Assembly (NCBI GenBank): GCA_964370845.1
Contig: CAYJLB010000087.1
Coordinates: 1 to 7,073 of the forward strand
Length of the DNA: 7,073 bases
From: CAYJLB01 sp964370845
GTDB taxonomy: Bacteria > Bacillota > Clostridia > Oscillospirales > Ruminococcaceae
Reading direction: 5' to 3'
In this document: positions 1 through 6,069 of the stretch, one piece after another
Layout of the letters: each line of letters opens with the position of its first letter
Position numbering within the stretch: position 1 is the stretch's first letter
Notes under the pieces: model-generated
The model's database searches: none
Seen by the model: only the letters and a program-made list of their open reading frames with translations
Told to the model about the DNA's origin: nothing
Made by a program: the position numbers and the translations under genes

Positions 1-333
1 CAAGGAAAGCTTTCTTTTGCAAAAAAACACTATAATTTTAATGATAATGATGTTTCAACTGAATTAATTTCAGGGAAAAAAGCTATTTATAACTTGCAAA
101 AAATTGTCTATGATTTGCTTTGTGAAAATAAAAATGCTTTTGAAATTGTCACAAAATTTGCAATGGAAAACGATTGCATTTTCATTTGTGACGAAGTAGG
201 TTCTGGAGTTGTTCCTATTGATAAAAGTGACAGATTTTATCGAGATGAAGTTGGAAAAATTTGCTGTTACTTAGCAGAAAAATCAACAAAAGTTTATCGC
301 GTTTTTTGCGGAATAGGAAGTGCAATCAAGTGA
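1..333 (+). CDS. cobU: Adenosylcobinamide kinase / adenosylcobinamide-phosphate guanylyltransferase (CobU), short form, 5' partial
   Basis: The reading frame is open from the first base to a TGA at 331-333, giving 110 visible residues. It opens with QGK followed by a Lys-rich helix, which fits the end of the CobU P-loop (GGxxxGK), so probably fewer than ten residues are missing. The strongest signature is DEVGSGVVP at visible residues 64-72, then a YRDEVGKICCYLAE stretch and a C-terminal VFCGIGSAIK, all typical of CobU. The family phosphorylates adenosylcobinamide and transfers GMP to it, giving AdoCbi-GDP for CobS; this is a cytosolic late step of B12 synthesis. Only about 60 residues separate the P-loop from DEVGSG, against about 110 in the enterobacterial enzyme, and I see no RI-HH-RP segment, which carries the guanylylated His. 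Guanylyltransferase activity is therefore less certain than family membership. A TTG at 94 is not the start, because clear CobU sequence precedes it. Confidence 0.88.
   Translation, partial: QGKLSFAKKHYNFNDNDVSTELISGKKAIYNLQKIVYDLLCENKNAFEIVTKFAMENDCIFICDEVGSGVVPIDKSDRFYRDEVGKICCYLAEKSTKVYRVFCGIGSAIK
315..320 (+). promoter_or_regulatory. Ribosome binding site deciding the GTG start of cobC
   Basis: AGGAAG lies inside the end of cobU, 9 bases before the GTG at 330. It supports the GTG that overlaps the cobU stop (GTGA) rather than an in-frame TTG at 261, which would add residues unlike any histidine phosphatase N-terminus. Confidence 0.7.
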
Positions 334-881
334 AAATAATTTTTATACGGCACGGTGCGACTAAGGGTAATACCGAAAAGCGTTATATTGGAACTACAAA
401 TGAAAATTTGCTTCAATCATCTATTGATTTTATCAAAGATAACTCCTACCCAAAAGCTGATTTAATTTTTTCTTCACCTATGAAAAGGTGCACTGAAACA
501 GCTGAAATTATCTATGGAAATTATCAAATTATTGAAGATTTGAAGGAGATAAATTTCGGAGATTTTGAAAATAAAAATTATTTGGAACTAAAAAATAATC
601 CCCATTATCAGGAATGGATAAATTCAAATGGGACTCTCCCCTTTCCAAATGGTGAAAGCACTGTGGAGTTTAAAACTAGGTGCATTAAAGCCTTTGAAAC
701 TGCGGTAAAATCGAATAATTGTACCCTTGCTTTTGTTGTACACGGAGGAACTATCATGTCCATTTTGGAACATTTTTCTTCAGAAAAAAGCACTTTTTAT
801 CAATGGCAAATTGAAAACGGAAATGGTTTTACTGCGAATTTTCATAATAATAAATTGGAGAATATAGAAAAAATATGGTAA
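330..881 (+). CDS. cobC: Alpha-ribazole phosphatase-like histidine phosphatase (CobC)
   Basis: A 183-residue protein of the histidine phosphatase (phosphoglycerate mutase-like) superfamily. The N-terminus IIFIRHGAT carries the RHG motif with catalytic His8. Arg53 lies in SSPMKRCTETA, the acid residue Glu73 in LKEINFGDFE, and the second catalytic His138 in VVHGG, so the active site is complete. In B12 synthesis CobC removes phosphate from alpha-ribazole phosphate or from adenosylcobalamin 5'-phosphate, and the position between cobU and cbiB assigns this role; sequence alone would only say phosphatase. The start is GTG, overlapping the cobU stop by four bases and giving a protein that begins two residues before the first core strand. 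The 3' end overlaps the cbiB start by seven bases. The length is normal for CobC (roughly 180-210 residues). Confidence 0.87.
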   Translation: MKIIFIRHGATKGNTEKRYIGTTNENLLQSSIDFIKDNSYPKADLIFSSPMKRCTETAEIIYGNYQIIEDLKEINFGDFENKNYLELKNNPHYQEWINSNGTLPFPNGESTVEFKTRCIKAFETAVKSNNCTLAFVVHGGTIMSILEHFSSEKSTFYQWQIENGNGFTANFHNNKLENIEKIW

Positions 882-1846
882 TTTCACTCACTTCCCTTTT
901 AATAGGATTTTTTATAGATTTAATAGTTGGCGATCCAAGATTTCTTCCTCACCCAATAATTTTTATTGGTAAATTAATTGGAATTTGTGAAAAAATGTTA
1001 CGAAAAATTTTCCCTAAAACTAAAAAAGGTGAAATTGTTGCTGGAATTTTTCTGGTTATAATTGTAACTTTTATTTCTTCAATTATTCCATTTTTGATTA
1101 TTTTTTTTGCAGGAAAAATTAGTGTTTGGTTGCAACTTATTGTTCAAAGCATTATGTCTTGGCAAATTTTAGCAACAAAATCTCTTAAAACCGAAAGCAT
1201 GAAAGTTTACTATTCTTTGAAAGAAAATGACCTTGAAAAAGCGCGTTTTAACGTTTCAATGATTGTGGGACGGGACACTTCTGTACTTGATGACAAAGGC
1301 ATAACGAAAGCAGCGGTTGAAACTGTGGCTGAAAACACTTCGGACGGGATAATAGCACCTTTAATTTTTACTGCGATTGGTGGACCTGTGCTAGGTTTTT
1401 TCTACAAGGCAATTAACACGATGGACTCAATGATTGGCTACAAAAACGAAAAATACATTAATTTTGGAAAATTTGCTGCAAAATTAGATGATGTTGTTAA
1501 CTTTATTCCAGCAAGAATTTCAGCTTATCTAATGATAGTTGCTTCTTTTTTCTTGAGATATGACTATAAAAATGCGTTAAAAATTTACAAACGTGACAAA
1601 AAAAATCACGCAAGCCCAAACTCTGCCCATACGGAAGCTTGTTGTGCTGGGGCATTAAATATTCAACTTGCTGGCGATGCAATTTATCATGGAAAATTAT
1701 ATAAAAAGCCTTTTATCGGCGATAATAATAGAGAAATTCAATACGATGACATAAAAAAAGCCAACAAACTTTTGTATGTCACAGCATTTGTTGGACTTTT
1801 CATTTTTCTCGGACTAGGCTTCGGAGGTGCTTTACTATTCTTATAA
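875..1846 (+). CDS. cbiB: Adenosylcobinamide-phosphate synthase (CbiB), membrane protein
   Basis: A 323-residue integral membrane protein of the CbiB/CobD family, which joins adenosylcobyric acid to aminopropanol or its phosphate to make (phospho)cobinamide. Family motifs in order are GDPRFLPHPIIFIGK (residues 19-33), VGRDTSVLDDKGITKAAVET (131-150) leading into AENTSDGIIAPL, then KAINTMDSMIGYK (178-190), NFIPAR (209-214) and HASPNSAHTEA (245-255). Hydrophobic segments are seen near residues 2-18, 53-79, 160-176, 213-227 and 300-323. The length is typical. Naming is confusing: this protein is called CobD in the aerobic-pathway literature, while the aminotransferase-like gene next door is CobD in Salmonella usage. 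The start is an ATG inside the end of cobC; its ribosome site is weak, with TTGGAG about 14 bases upstream, so translation is probably coupled. The stop is TAA at 1844-1846. Confidence 0.93.
   Translation: MVISLTSLLIGFFIDLIVGDPRFLPHPIIFIGKLIGICEKMLRKIFPKTKKGEIVAGIFLVIIVTFISSIIPFLIIFFAGKISVWLQLIVQSIMSWQILATKSLKTESMKVYYSLKENDLEKARFNVSMIVGRDTSVLDDKGITKAAVETVAENTSDGIIAPLIFTAIGGPVLGFFYKAINTMDSMIGYKNEKYINFGKFAAKLDDVVNFIPARISAYLMIVASFFLRYDYKNALKIYKRDKKNHASPNSAHTEACCAGALNIQLAGDAIYHGKLYKKPFIGDNNREIQYDDIKKANKLLYVTAFVGLFIFLGLGFGGALLFL
1823..1829 (+). promoter_or_regulatory. Shine-Dalgarno GGAGGTG for cobD, inside the 3' end of cbiB
   Basis: GGAGGTG is the strongest ribosome site in the operon, though it also encodes GGA in the CbiB C-terminus. 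It is 7 bases from an in-frame ATT (1837) and 13 from an ATA (1843). By contrast the GTG at 1885 has only a GGAG about 17 bases upstream, which is too far. This placement is the main nucleotide evidence that cobD begins upstream of 1885. Confidence 0.55.
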
Positions 1847-2889
1847 AAAACAATCCCCACGGTGGAGATATTTATACTAACAAAGTGAAATTTGACTTTT
1901 CAGCAAATATTTCGCCACTGGGAACGCCCAATGAAATTACAAATTCAATTAGAATTTCAGCAGAGAATGTCCTTTCATATCCTGACCCTTTTTGCACTGA
2001 ATTAAGGGCAGAAATTGCGAAAAATTATAATGTTGCAAGGGATAATATTATGTGCGGAAATGGTGCTGCTGACTTAATTTTTGGCTTTTCACTTGCATTA
2101 AAACCTAAAAAAGCATTAATTGTTTCCCCAACTTTTTGCGAGTATGAAAATGCTTTGAAGTCAGTTGACTGTGAAATAAAACACTATCTTCTCAAAGAAT
2201 GCAATGATTTTCAATTAAGGGAAAATATTTTACAAGAAATTACTGATGAAATTGACGTAATTTTTATTTGTAACCCGAACAACCCTACAGGGAAATTTTA
2301 CCAACTTTCTTTAATGAAAAAAATAGCAAATAAATGTAAAAGTACTGGAACTTTAATGTTTATTGATGAATGTTTTTTTGATTTAACAGGAAAATCTTTT
2401 GAAAATTCTGCTATAAATTTGCTTTATAATGACAGAATTTTTGTGTTAAAAGCCTTTACTAAAAGTTACGGAATGGCTGGTGTGCGACTTGGTTACTTAC
2501 TAAGCGAGAATTCTGATTTACTTTTAAAAATGTCGGAAGTTATGCAATGCTGGAACGTTTCCACACTTGCACAAAATGCTGGTGTTACAGCATTAAAGCA
2601 TTGCAATAGCCACATTGAAAATTCATTAAGGGTAATTAAAGCTGAAAAAGAGTATTTAGAGGAAGAATTATCTAATTTAAATATAAATTACTTTAAATCA
2701 GACGCGAATTTTTTCTTGATTAAATCAGAAATTGACCTTTATTCAAAATTATTTGAAAAAGAAATTTTAATAAGAAAATGTGGCAACTTTTTAGGATTAG
2801 ATGACAATTTTTATCGCATTGCAGTTAAAAATCACAATGAAAATTTAGCTTTAATTAAAGCTTTAAAGGAGATAATTACTAATGGCTAA
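1837..2889 (+). CDS. cobD: L-threonine-O-3-phosphate decarboxylase (CobD), PLP-dependent, probable non-ATG start
   Basis: A fold-type I PLP enzyme related to histidinol-phosphate aminotransferase. CobD decarboxylates L-threonine phosphate to (R)-1-amino-2-propanol phosphate, the linker used by CbiB. Numbered from ATT 1837 (350 residues): HGGDIY at 8-13, DFSANISPLG at 20-29, NPNNPTG at 146-152, the PLP-ring Asp177 in FIDECFFDL, the Schiff-base Lys209 in AFTKSYG, then RLGYL at 217-221. Arg313 (LIRK) and Arg327 (YRIA) match the phosphate-binding Arg323 and Arg337 of Salmonella CobD. The first standard start in frame is GTG 1885, but that would delete HGGDIY, a hallmark of the family, and has no well-placed ribosome site. 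The frame has no stop back to 1750 and no ATG, GTG or TTG before 1885, so ATT 1837 or ATA 1843 is inferred. The 3' end overlaps cobQ by eight bases. Function is confident; the exact start is not. Confidence 0.85.
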   Translation: MLIKNNPHGGDIYTNKVKFDFSANISPLGTPNEITNSIRISAENVLSYPDPFCTELRAEIAKNYNVARDNIMCGNGAADLIFGFSLALKPKKALIVSPTFCEYENALKSVDCEIKHYLLKECNDFQLRENILQEITDEIDVIFICNPNNPTGKFYQLSLMKKIANKCKSTGTLMFIDECFFDLTGKSFENSAINLLYNDRIFVLKAFTKSYGMAGVRLGYLLSENSDLLLKMSEVMQCWNVSTLAQNAGVTALKHCNSHIENSLRVIKAEKEYLEEELSNLNINYFKSDANFFLIKSEIDLYSKLFEKEILIRKCGNFLGLDDNFYRIAVKNHNENLALIKALKEIITNG

Positions 2890-4342
2890 ACCGATTATGA
2901 TTCAAGGTACAATGTCAAACGCTGGAAAAAGCTTGATTTGCACGGCTTTATGCAGAATTTTTACTCAAGATGGATATAAAGTTGCTCCTTTTAAGTCGCA
3001 AAATATGGCATTGAATTCATTTATAACGGAAGATGGATTTGAAATGGGTAGAGCACAAGTTGTTCAAGCTGAAGCTTGTAACAAAAAACCTACAGTGGAA
3101 ATGAACCCCGTTTTGCTAAAGCCTACCACTGATGTAGGGTCGCAAGTCATTGTTAATGGAAAATCTATTGGAAACATGCGTGCTTCTGAGTATTTTAAAT
3201 ATAAAACCAAGTTAATTCCCGAAGTTTTAAAAGCCTATGAAAAGTTGTCATCTGAAAATGATATTATTGTCATTGAAGGCGCGGGAAGCCCTGCTGAAAT
3301 TAATTTGAAAAGCCAAGATATTGTTAATATGGGTCTTGCAAAACTTGTAAATTCCCCTGTTTTGCTGGCTGGGGACATTGACCGTGGGGGCGTTTTTGCC
3401 CAACTTTACGGAACAATTGCCCTACTTGAACAAGAAGAACGTGACCGAGTAAAAGGTCTTATCATAAATAAATTTCGTGGCGATGTTTCTATACTTCAAC
3501 CTGGACTTGAAATGTTTTCAGAAAAAATTGCTCCAATCGGGGACTTCCCTTTCGCTGGTGTAATTCCTTATGCTTATGTTGATATTGAGGATGAGGACAG
3601 TTTGAGTGAACGTTTAACTGATAAAAAAACACAAAAATTAATTGATATTGTTGTTATTAAACTTCCAAAAATATCAAATTTTACTGATTTTAATGCTTTT
3701 GAAAGATATGAAAATGTGTCATTAAGATATGTAAACAAGGTTTTTGAATTAAAAAATCCTGACTTAATCATAATTCCTGGCACAAAAAGTAGTATTTCCG
3801 ACCTTTATTGGTTAAGACAAAGCGGTTTTGAAGCACAAATTAAAAAAGCACAAGCAAATGGAACAATTATTTTCGGCGTTTGTGGAGGATTTCAAATTTT
3901 AGGAGAAAAAATTGCTGACCCTAACGGATTCGAAGGTGGCGGCGAAGTATCTGGACTTGAATTACTCCCGATTTCAACAATTTTTATGGAAGAAAAAATT
4001 ACTGAACAAGTTACAGGAAAAATTTCTGGTTTAAGTGGTGAATTATCAAAACTTAACGACTTATCCTACAAAGGCTACGAAATTCATATGGGTTTTAGTG
4101 GAAAAAATTCTGCAATAATAAATAAAAATAATGTTTACGGAACCTACATTCACGGAATTTTCGATGAATCTAACATTGCGCCAATCATTATTGATTGTCT
4201 TTGTGAGAAAAAAGGTGTAGAAAAGCAAAATCTTGAACATTTTGATGTGGAAAAATACAAAAATGAACAATATGACAAGTTAGCGGACATAACAAGAAAA
4301 TCACTTGATATGAAACTTATTTACGAAATTTTAGAAATTTAG
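2882..4342 (+). CDS. cobQ: Cobyric acid synthase, glutamine-hydrolysing (CobQ/CbiP)
   Basis: A 486-residue two-domain amidotransferase, normal for the family. Using glutamine and ATP, it amidates carboxylates b, d, e and g of adenosylcobyrinic a,c-diamide to give adenosylcobyric acid. The N-terminal synthetase domain shows the modified P-loop GTMSNAGKS (9-17), KSQNMALNSFIT (38-49), GRAQVVQAEA (56-65), IEGAGSPAEINL (131-142), LLAGDIDRGGVFAQL (161-175) and NKFRGD (196-201). The C-terminal class I-like glutaminase domain has PGTKSSISDLYWLR (299-312), the nucleophile Cys334 in GVCGGFQILG, GYEIHMG (398-404) and the catalytic His424 in GTYIHGIFD. No key residue is missing. The start ATG follows AAAGGAG (2865-2871) by ten bases and sits inside the end of cobD, so the two are translationally coupled. 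The stop is TAG. Confidence 0.95.
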   Translation: MAKPIMIQGTMSNAGKSLICTALCRIFTQDGYKVAPFKSQNMALNSFITEDGFEMGRAQVVQAEACNKKPTVEMNPVLLKPTTDVGSQVIVNGKSIGNMRASEYFKYKTKLIPEVLKAYEKLSSENDIIVIEGAGSPAEINLKSQDIVNMGLAKLVNSPVLLAGDIDRGGVFAQLYGTIALLEQEERDRVKGLIINKFRGDVSILQPGLEMFSEKIAPIGDFPFAGVIPYAYVDIEDEDSLSERLTDKKTQKLIDIVVIKLPKISNFTDFNAFERYENVSLRYVNKVFELKNPDLIIIPGTKSSISDLYWLRQSGFEAQIKKAQANGTIIFGVCGGFQILGEKIADPNGFEGGGEVSGLELLPISTIFMEEKITEQVTGKISGLSGELSKLNDLSYKGYEIHMGFSGKNSAIINKNNVYGTYIHGIFDESNIAPIIIDCLCEKKGVEKQNLEHFDVEKYKNEQYDKLADITRKSLDMKLIYEILEI

Positions 4343-4358
4343 CGAAAGAAGGTATTTT

Positions 4359-4874
4359 ATGGGATTAATTCACATTTATTGCGGTGACGGAAAAGGCAAA
4401 ACTACTGCATCTTGTGGTTTGGCTTTGCGTGCACTTGGAAATGATATGAAAGTTGTGTTTTGTCAATTCTTTAAAGATGGAAGCAGTTGTGAAGTTAAGT
4501 CTTTGATTAAATTTGAAAATCTCACTTATTTTAAGTCAAAAATCCAATTACCAATGTTCTCAAGAATGACAGATGAGCAAAAAAATCTTGCTTTTGAAGC
4601 ATATAACTCTCTATTTAAGGAAGTCATTGAGCAAGGAAAAAAATCAGATTTAGTTATTTTTGATGAAATAATTTCTGCCATGACTTATAAATTTTTAGAT
4701 GAAACAACTGTAATTAATGTGCTAAAAAAGCTTTCAGAAACATGTGAAATTGTCTTGACTGGTAGAAATCCATCTGAGAATTTGCAAGAACTTGCTGATT
4801 ATATTTCTGAAATAAAAAAAATAAAACACCCTTTCGACAGTGGAATTACTGCACGAAAAGGCATTGAATTTTAA
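4359..4874 (+). CDS. cobO: Cob(I)yrinic acid a,c-diamide adenosyltransferase (CobO/BtuR type)
   Basis: A 171-residue ATP:corrinoid adenosyltransferase of the CobA/CobO/BtuR family, which puts the 5'-deoxyadenosyl upper ligand onto reduced cobalt. Visible motifs are the P-loop GDGKGKTTA (9-17), FDEI (101-104) at the Walker B position, LTGRNPSENLQELAD (133-147), and the C-terminal block HPFDSGITARKGIEF (157-171), which matches the HAFDxGVKAQxGIDY ending of the Salmonella enzyme. It starts directly at the P-loop strand, so it lacks the roughly 35-residue N-terminal extension of the enterobacterial protein and is a short form. AGAAGG at 4347-4352, six bases before the ATG, is a good ribosome site, and the gap from cobQ is 16 bases. 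It is the last gene of the cobalamin operon and converges on the pyrophosphatase-like gene. It is called cobO here; cobA and btuR are equivalent names. Confidence 0.92.
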   Translation: MGLIHIYCGDGKGKTTASCGLALRALGNDMKVVFCQFFKDGSSCEVKSLIKFENLTYFKSKIQLPMFSRMTDEQKNLAFEAYNSLFKEVIEQGKKSDLVIFDEIISAMTYKFLDETTVINVLKKLSETCEIVLTGRNPSENLQELADYISEIKKIKHPFDSGITARKGIEF

Positions 4875-4884
4875 TTAATTTTCT

Positions 4885-5211
4885 TTATTTCATTCTTATT
4901 TCGCTGTCAAAGTATTGTTCAGTAAAATATGTTGCACTTTTAATTTCATCTAAAGTGAATACTTTGTCTTTAGGCGCAACCACCCACTTTTCTTCAACGT
5001 CATCATTTCTATGTATAATCGCTATTATCTTTCCTACAAAAGTGGATACAGGAACATCAACGCCTAATATATACGCATCTTGTTCATCGCCATCAGGGGC
5101 GAAAACATTTTTTATATAGCCATAGTTGATAGGATAAATCATATCTTTGTATTCAGGGTGAGCTGACCCTAACGGTCTATCAACAGTGACAATTACTTCA
5201 TTTCCAATCAT
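4885..5211 (-). CDS. Short inorganic pyrophosphatase-like protein
   Basis: A 108-residue cytosolic protein resembling class I (family I) inorganic pyrophosphatase, which hydrolyses PPi to phosphate with Mg2+. The core YPINYGYI (26-33) followed by DGDEQDAYILG (40-50) matches the E. coli FYPCNYGYI and DGDPVDVL region, keeping the metal-binding Asp40, Asp42 and Asp45 (E. coli Asp65, 67 and 70). VEEKWVVAP (72-80) resembles the region of Asp102 and Lys104, with Glu in place of Asp. At 108 residues it is much shorter than the usual 165-180. The N-terminal strands with E. coli Lys29 and Glu31 and the C-terminal part with Tyr141 and Lys142 have no visible counterpart. PPi hydrolysis is therefore plausible but unproven. 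The start ATG has TGGAG seven bases upstream. The gene begins 15 bases after the permease stop, so it is probably the third gene of the ABC operon. Confidence 0.75.
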   Translation of the reverse strand: MIGNEVIVTVDRPLGSAHPEYKDMIYPINYGYIKNVFAPDGDEQDAYILGVDVPVSTFVGKIIAIIHRNDDVEEKWVVAPKDKVFTLDEIKSATYFTEQYFDSEIRMK

Positions 5212-5226
5212 AAATTATCTCCAACA

Positions 5227-6045
5227 TCAAATTTGCAGATCTCGTTTATTATAAACAATTCCTCCAATAAATAAAGCGATAATGTAAAGGAAAATATAAA
5301 CGATTAAACTAATCATAGTCTTATCACTAAATTCAATTACTTGAGAAACATTAAGGGTTATAAAGGGTGAAAAATTCAATAAAAATTCCCCTTTTTCGCC
5401 CAATATTTCCCCTAAATAACCAAGCATATAACTCACAAGTACTACAGACGCAACTACTGAACCTGTGCCAATTTTAGAGCTAATTCCAGCAAGCATTAAA
5501 CCTATTCCCCCAAACAAAATTGCTGAAAAACTGGTTATTTTTGCAGCAGCAATTATATCTGATAAAACAAAACTTTCACCACCGCCAATAAATCCACAAG
5601 CTATAGTTGAAATAATTGCTCCTGATAAAACTACTGCTACAGCTAGCAATGCAGTGAAATATTTTGAAATATAGATTTCCAATCTGCTTACCGCAAGAGA
5701 ATTCAAAAACTCAATTGACTTTGTTTTTTCCTCTTTACTAATTAATTTAGCCGAAAAAGTAGCTGAAAAAATCGAAACAGCTACAAGAACAATGTTGTAA
5801 ATCATTCCAAAATAAGTGACATAGTTGGACATATCGGACATATTTTCCATTCCAACAAACTGCATTAATTCCTCTGGCATTACATCAAATTTCGTTTGTG
5901 CAAGGTCTTGTATCGATGGAAAAAGTATCATATAAAGAGTCATTATAGAAAAAATCGCAATACTCCAACCTATAATTGCCTTTTTTGTAGTCATCAAATT
6001 AAAACTACACAATCTAAAAATATTCTTAAGCTCAATTGTTTTCAT
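5227..6045 (-). CDS. ABC-2 type transporter permease
   Basis: A 272-residue membrane protein with about six hydrophobic helices, near residues 23-42, 80-98, 130-152, 168-188, 194-213 and 243-264, the layout of ABC-2 exporter permeases. The charged stretch after helix 2, KEEKTKSIEFLNSLAVSR (104-121), is the usual cytoplasmic segment of this class (EEKxxxxEFLxSLPxSR in relatives), thought to contact the ATPase. It would form the channel for the ATPase encoded just upstream; the substrate (drug, peptide, lipid or sodium) cannot be read from the sequence. I place the start at the ATG at 6043-6045 because AAAGGTG (6054-6060) lies eight bases before it. An in-frame ATG at 6066 would add seven residues that overlap this ribosome site. 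The gap from the ATPase stop is 24 bases. Confidence 0.87.
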   Translation of the reverse strand: MKTIELKNIFRLCSFNLMTTKKAIIGWSIAIFSIMTLYMILFPSIQDLAQTKFDVMPEELMQFVGMENMSDMSNYVTYFGMIYNIVLVAVSIFSATFSAKLISKEEKTKSIEFLNSLAVSRLEIYISKYFTALLAVAVVLSGAIISTIACGFIGGGESFVLSDIIAAAKITSFSAILFGGIGLMLAGISSKIGTGSVVASVVLVSYMLGYLGEILGEKGEFLLNFSPFITLNVSQVIEFSDKTMISLIVYIFLYIIALFIGGIVYNKRDLQI

Positions 6046-6053
6046 AATTGTCA

Positions 6054-6060
6054 CACCTTT
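6054..6060 (-). promoter_or_regulatory. Ribosome binding site deciding the permease start
   Basis: On the minus strand this reads AAAGGTG, eight bases before the ATG at 6043-6045. An upstream in-frame ATG (6066) would place this site inside the coding region and has no ribosome site of comparable quality within the end of the ATPase gene, so the downstream ATG is preferred. Confidence 0.65.
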
Positions 6061-6069
6061 CCACATTCA

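Noticed and set aside
261..329. N-terminal extension of cobC from TTG 261
   Set aside because: It lies wholly inside cobU, encodes an Arg/Lys-rich stretch unlike the family, and the GTG at 330 has a proper ribosome site and gives the normal N-terminus.
94..333. Complete 79-residue gene starting at TTG 94
   Set aside because: The same frame is open to base 1 and encodes CobU-like QGK plus a Lys-rich helix upstream, so this is the 3' part of a truncated gene.
608..793. Minus-strand reading frame opposite cobC
   Set aside because: It is antisense to conserved catalytic sequence, has no ribosome site that I can see and resembles no family.
1851..1867. Hairpin-like CCCCACGGTGGAG between cbiB and cobD, considered as a terminator
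   Set aside because: The stem is only about four to five bases, has no T-run, and the stretch encodes the conserved PHGGD of CobD.
3574..4270. Two minus-strand reading frames (3574-3783, 4061-4270) opposite cobQ
   Set aside because: They lie opposite well-conserved CobQ sequence; their AT-rich Phe/Ile/Ser composition is what antisense frames give.
4820..4880. Small CAGT/ACTG stem near the end of cobO as a terminator
   Set aside because: It has four base pairs with no adjacent T-run and lies inside the conserved C-terminal coding motif.
6046..6066. Seven extra residues on the permease from ATG 6066
   Set aside because: The stretch contains the AAAGGTG ribosome site for the ATG at 6045, and the downstream start gives a normal permease N-terminus.
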